DNA of 64,000 bases from Hydrogenobacter sp. T-2 (GTDB taxonomy: Bacteria > Aquificota > Aquificia > Aquificales > Aquificaceae), in contig NZ_CP117180.1 in the NCBI RefSeq assembly GCF_033971325.1, forward strand, positions 1,326,472 through 1,390,471, given 5' to 3'. Below the pieces are notes generated by a model, which saw only the letters and a program-made list of their open reading frames with translations, had not been told where the DNA came from and did not search any database. The position numbers were made by a program, and so were the translations under genes. Shown piece after piece: positions 61,211 to 64,000 of the stretch. The stretch's first letter is position 1; every line of letters begins with the position of its first letter.

Positions 61211-61642
61211 TTATCCTTTGAGAGACTCTAAAGCCTTTTGGAACCTTCCTGCGTGGGACTTTTCTGCCCTTGCAAGGGTCTCAAACCACTCCGCTATATC
61301 GTCAAAGCCCTCTTCTCTCGCCACTCTTGCAAAGCCAGGATACATCTCTGTGTATTCGTAGGTCTCTCCAGCTATGGCCGCCTCAAGGTTCTGCTCCATG
61401 GTCCCTATGGGCATGTCAGTGGCAGGGTCTCCACCGCCATACTTTTCCATGAACTCAATGTGTCCAAAGGCGTGTCCTGTTTCACCTTCTGCAGTTTCTC
61501 TGAAGACGTTGGCTATGTCTGGGTAGCCCTCTATATCTGCCTTTCTGGCAAAGTAGAGATACCTTCTGTTTGCCTGGGATTCCCCAGCAAAGGCATGCTT
61601 GAGGTTCTCAAGGGTCTTTGTGCCTTGCAGGCTCTTGCTCAT
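61211..61642 (-). CDS. rbr: Rubrerythrin (no rubredoxin domain)
   Basis: 143 residues: a ferritin-like diiron bundle with E21, the [10 protein letters not shown] region (E54, H57) and the AEKSHAGRF region. The C-terminal rubredoxin domain of classic rubrerythrin is missing, as in sulerythrin-type proteins. It reduces peroxide using electrons from a separate carrier. A very strong promoter and AGGAGGT site suggest high expression. Confidence 0.94.
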   Translation of the reverse strand: MSKSLQGTKTLENLKHAFAGESQANRRYLYFARKADIEGYPDIANVFRETAEGETGHAFGHIEFMEKYGGGDPATDMPIGTMEQNLEAAIAGETYEYTEMYPGFARVAREEGFDDIAEWFETLARAEKSHAGRFQKALESLKG

Positions 61643-61676
61643 GGTTAGTACCTCCTATTGGTTTTTGGTTATATGT

Positions 61677-61705
61677 ATTATATGCAAACTTTTTTCATTT
61701 GTCAA
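61677..61705 (-). promoter_or_regulatory. Consensus sigma-70 promoter of rubrerythrin
   Basis: On the minus strand: TTGACA (61705-61700), 17-base spacer, TATAAT (61682-61677). This is a perfect match to the housekeeping consensus. Initiation is expected near 61670 and gives a leader of about 27 bases with AGGAGGT seven bases before the ATG. Confidence 0.88.
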
Positions 61706-61780
61706 GGGGTATTTAATAGCCTATATAAGTATCCACTGGTAGGTGCTTAAGCATATGTTATAGCTACAATTTTTCCCTCT

Positions 61781-61798
61781 GTGAATATAATTATTCAC
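61781..61798 (+). promoter_or_regulatory. Inverted repeat over the -10 element of the GltD-like gene
   Basis: GTGAATA-TAAT-TATTCAC, seven-base arms with a four-base centre, enclosing TATAAT (61786-61791). It ends two bases before the ATG at 61801. A repressor on it would block initiation. The -35 region is weak (GCTACA). A second palindrome TGCTTAAGCA is at 61744-61753. Confidence 0.6.
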
Positions 61799-61800
61799 TA

Positions 61801-63228
61801 ATGGCTAAACGCATAAGATACGAAGACAGAAACCCGGAGCCACTCATGTCTCCCGCTGAGAGGGTAAAGACTTTTAGAGAATACGCCTTTGGCTATTCGG
61901 TAAGCCTTGCCCTCGACGAAGCACAAAGATGCCTCTTTTGCAAAGATGCAGACCAAAGGTGTATAAAGGGCTGTCCTATAAACGTTGACATACCAGGCTT
62001 TATAAGGAAGATAACGGAAGGAGACCTTATAGGTGCATATAAAAAGGTAATAGAAACAGACCCCTTCCCTTCCATATGTGGAAGGATATGCCCTCAGGAA
62101 AGACAATGCGAAGGCTCATGCATACTCTACTACGATACGGTTCGTGGGAGGAAAAACAAAGGGCTACCTGTAAGCATAGGTGCTTTGGAGAAGTTTGTGG
62201 GAGATTTTATAAGAATATCGGGGCTTGAGGTTGAAGTTGAAAGGTCAGAACCGACGGGCTATAAGGTAGCAGTGGTAGGTGCGGGTCCTGCAGGTCTTGC
62301 CTGTGCCTATGACCTTGCAAGATGGGGACATGAGGTTCATGTTTTTGAAGCCTTACCAGAAGCTGGTGGTGTGATGGCGTATGGCATACCTCATGCAAGG
62401 CTCCCAAGAGACCTTCTCCATTGGGAGATAAAAAGGCTTGAGAAACTCGGAGTAAAGTTCTTTTTTGGCTACGTGGTGGGAAGAACGATAAAGCTTGCGG
62501 AACTTTTAGAAAAATACCATGCAGTTTTTCTTGGTGTGGGTGCGGGCAGAGGCTCTCTGGGAATAAGAGGAGACCACCTAAATGGTGTATATTCTGCCAT
62601 AGAGGTTTTAACAAGGGTAGGATTAGATAGAGCTGACCTATTCCCTCAAAGTGGAACACCGGTAAATCTTGGGAAAAGAACCGCCATAATAGGTGGTGGC
62701 TTTACCGCAGTGGACTGTGCTATAACCGCTCTTAGGCTTGGTGTGGAAACCCATGTGGTCTACAGGAGAACGCGGGAGACCTCATCCGCTCGCCAAGAGG
62801 AGTGGGACCACATATCAGAGGAGGGTGCCATAATACACTGGCTCACTCAACCTATAGAGATAATAGGGGATGATAGAGGTAATGTGGTAGGTCTCAAATG
62901 CATAAAGATGACCTTGGGTGAGCCAGATGAAAGTGGAAGACCCAAGCCTGTGCCGGTAGAAGGCTCAGAACACATCATAGAATGCGATTCTGTAATATTT
63001 GCTATAGGTCAAAAGGCTAATCCAATAGCTTACGAAGACATGCCAGGTCTTGAACTTACAAAATGGGGAACCATTAAAGTGGATGAGAATTTTAGAACCT
63101 CTATAAAAGGTCTTTTTGCAGGGGGTGATGCGGTAAATGGAGGAGACACAGTAGTCAGAGCCCTCTCAGAAGGCAGAAAGTCCGCACAAGCAATCCATAA
63201 ATATCTCATAGAGGAGGTAGAACTATGA
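61801..63228 (+). CDS. GltD-like NADPH-dependent flavoprotein (glutamate synthase small subunit family)
   Basis: 475 residues. N-terminal cysteines C44-C47 and later CIKGCPINVDIPGFI, CGRICPQ and CEGSC bind two [4Fe-4S] clusters. Then VVGAGPAGLACAYDLARWGHEV (FAD) and IGGGFTAVDCA (NADPH), closing with GLFAGGDAVNGGDTVVRAL. The family includes glutamate synthase beta, NfnB and sulfide dehydrogenase subunits. No large subunit is adjacent, so it may work alone, as the archaeal-type homotetramer does. ATG 61801 is just after an operator-like repeat, with no Shine-Dalgarno. Confidence 0.9.
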   Translation: MAKRIRYEDRNPEPLMSPAERVKTFREYAFGYSVSLALDEAQRCLFCKDADQRCIKGCPINVDIPGFIRKITEGDLIGAYKKVIETDPFPSICGRICPQERQCEGSCILYYDTVRGRKNKGLPVSIGALEKFVGDFIRISGLEVEVERSEPTGYKVAVVGAGPAGLACAYDLARWGHEVHVFEALPEAGGVMAYGIPHARLPRDLLHWEIKRLEKLGVKFFFGYVVGRTIKLAELLEKYHAVFLGVGAGRGSLGIRGDHLNGVYSAIEVLTRVGLDRADLFPQSGTPVNLGKRTAIIGGGFTAVDCAITALRLGVETHVVYRRTRETSSARQEEWDHISEEGAIIHWLTQPIEIIGDDRGNVVGLKCIKMTLGEPDESGRPKPVPVEGSEHIIECDSVIFAIGQKANPIAYEDMPGLELTKWGTIKVDENFRTSIKGLFAGGDAVNGGDTVVRALSEGRKSAQAIHKYLIEEVEL

Positions 63229-63653
63229 AAAGGGTAGCCATTGCAATAGGAGCAGTGCTCCTCGCCTTTTTTGTCCTTAGGTCTTGTGGGGAAAACCCAG
63301 AGAAGTCCGCAAGAAACACAGTAAAGGACTTTATTGAAAACATAAGGGATGGAGAAGGCAGAGAAGCGGTAAAGCTCCTTTATCCACCCTTCAGGGATGC
63401 CCTTGTGCAGGATGTAAAACTGCCTCTTCAGCTTACAGAGATGAAGCCTTCAGAGGTGCTTGCCTGTATTTTATCTTCTATGGGAGAGAACATAAAAAGG
63501 GTCAGAGTGCTTGATACAAGCAGGATAGATGACAAGCATGCGGAGGTCATAGTAAAGGTCGTGGACAAAGAGGGTGTGGAGAAGATTTTCACCTTTATAG
63601 TGATAAAGGACGAAAAGAAATGGAGGATAGCCAGCATATCTGGAATTAGATGA
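63225..63653 (+). CDS. Putative lipoprotein, NTF2/DUF4878-like
   Basis: 142 residues. A signal peptide (MKRVAIAIGAVLLAFFVLRSC) with C21 as candidate lipid site. The mature part (SARNTVKDFIENIRDGEGREAV and later DKEGVEKIFTFIVIKDEKKWRIASI) resembles the DUF4878 cone-fold proteins that often carry small ligand pockets. Four-base overlaps on both sides link it to the GltD-like and GT9 genes. Function not known. Confidence 0.72.
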   Translation: MKRVAIAIGAVLLAFFVLRSCGENPEKSARNTVKDFIENIRDGEGREAVKLLYPPFRDALVQDVKLPLQLTEMKPSEVLACILSSMGENIKRVRVLDTSRIDDKHAEVIVKVVDKEGVEKIFTFIVIKDEKKWRIASISGIR

Positions 63654-64000
63654 AGATACTTATATGGCAAAGTGCTTACTTGGGGGACGTGGTGCTTACC
63701 ACTCCCCTTATAATGACTCTTAAAAGGCACTTTCCATCATCGCAGGTTGCCTTTGCAGGCAGGAGCTTTATAAGGGAGCTTTTAAAAGGTTTGGATGTGG
63801 AACTTATAACCTTTGACAAGGGCTTTTGGGAGAGTTTTGAGGTCATTGAAAAGCTAAGAGAATACCACATTGCTATAAGCCCACATATATCCGCAAGGAG
63901 TGCCCTCATACTCTTTATGGCTGGTGTGCCAACAAGGATTGGCTTTGACAGGTCTGAGTTAAAGTGGCTCTACACACACACCGTAAAACACAGATGGGGT
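63650..64000 (+). CDS. Family 9 glycosyltransferase, heptosyltransferase type (partial)
   Basis: The first 117 residues of a gene that runs off the right edge. The start MKILIWQSAYLGDVVLTTPLI is the GT9 signature (family: G-D-x-x-x-T-P) of ADP-heptose LPS heptosyltransferases, and AISPHISARSALILFMAGVPTRIGFD fits the end of the N-domain. It would act on LPS core assembly at the inner face of the inner membrane. ATGA overlap with the previous gene. Confidence 0.88.
   Translation, partial: MKILIWQSAYLGDVVLTTPLIMTLKRHFPSSQVAFAGRSFIRELLKGLDVELITFDKGFWESFEVIEKLREYHIAISPHISARSALILFMAGVPTRIGFDRSELKWLYTHTVKHRWG

Overview
The window is a gene-dense chromosomal segment of a Gram-negative, probably thermophilic bacterium. 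My best guess is Aquificota, family Aquificaceae (Aquifex/Hydrogenobacter/Thermocrinis relatives). The reasons are a carbamoyl-phosphate synthetase large subunit present only as its C-terminal half (the Aquifex arrangement), a THEP1-type NTPase, lipid A and LPS genes, Lys/Glu-rich proteins, very short intergenic gaps and GC-rich structural RNAs. The genus cannot be fixed from sequence reading alone.

Layout. 1-2537 (+): the tail of a probable cytochrome c, a polytopic membrane protein that may be its quinone-side partner, an intrinsic terminator, and an MscS channel. 2514-7843 (-): a tight operon murC-recJ-DUF2227-maf-small lipoprotein-thioredoxin fold protein-yggS. 7865-7938 (+): tRNA-Arg(CCG), whose promoter lies over the murC start. 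7944-11410 (-): hisD-lipoprotein-lgt-sppA. 11428-13570 (+): an MDR dehydrogenase and a WecA-like initiating transferase. 13544-25820 (-): a surface-polysaccharide cluster with a flippase, methyltransferases, a UDP-galactopyranose-mutase-like protein, GT2 and GT4 glycosyltransferases, AsnB and a membrane protein. It contains two GT4 genes sharing a nearly identical 707-bp donor-domain segment. 25841-29604: lpxB, an RluD-type pseudouridine synthase with a small companion ORF, a CPBP protease and sigma-28. 29576-39952 (-): one long operon, LOG protein-sbcD-sbcC-four tandem DUF29 paralogs-two M16 peptidases. 39989-42111 (-): THEP1 and carB C-half. 42154-43364 (+): an Rpn-type nuclease and a decayed partial copy. 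43361-51662 (-): cysK/M-pheT-structured RNA (6S candidate)-5-FTHF cyclo-ligase-rny-mutS. 51699-55530 (+): an A/T-rich island with a fused nuclease-methyltransferase and its specificity subunit (BcgI-like). 55544-61642 (-): rubrerythrin-Fe-S protein-MntA-HepT-selB-selA-broken precorrin-2 dehydrogenase. 61801-64000 (+): a GltD-like flavoprotein, a small lipoprotein and the start of a family 9 glycosyltransferase.

How it works together. Envelope building dominates: MurC, Lgt, SppA, LpxB, GT9 and the WecA-flippase-glycosyltransferase locus. DNA maintenance is spread through the window (RecJ, SbcCD, MutS). SelA and SelB show that the cell inserts selenocysteine, and they sit in one run of genes with an oxidative-stress module and a HEPN/MNT toxin-antitoxin pair. 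No stretch above about 300 bases lacks a gene. Several first genes of transcription units have a -10 hexamer only 5-9 bases before the start codon and no Shine-Dalgarno, suggesting leaderless mRNAs.
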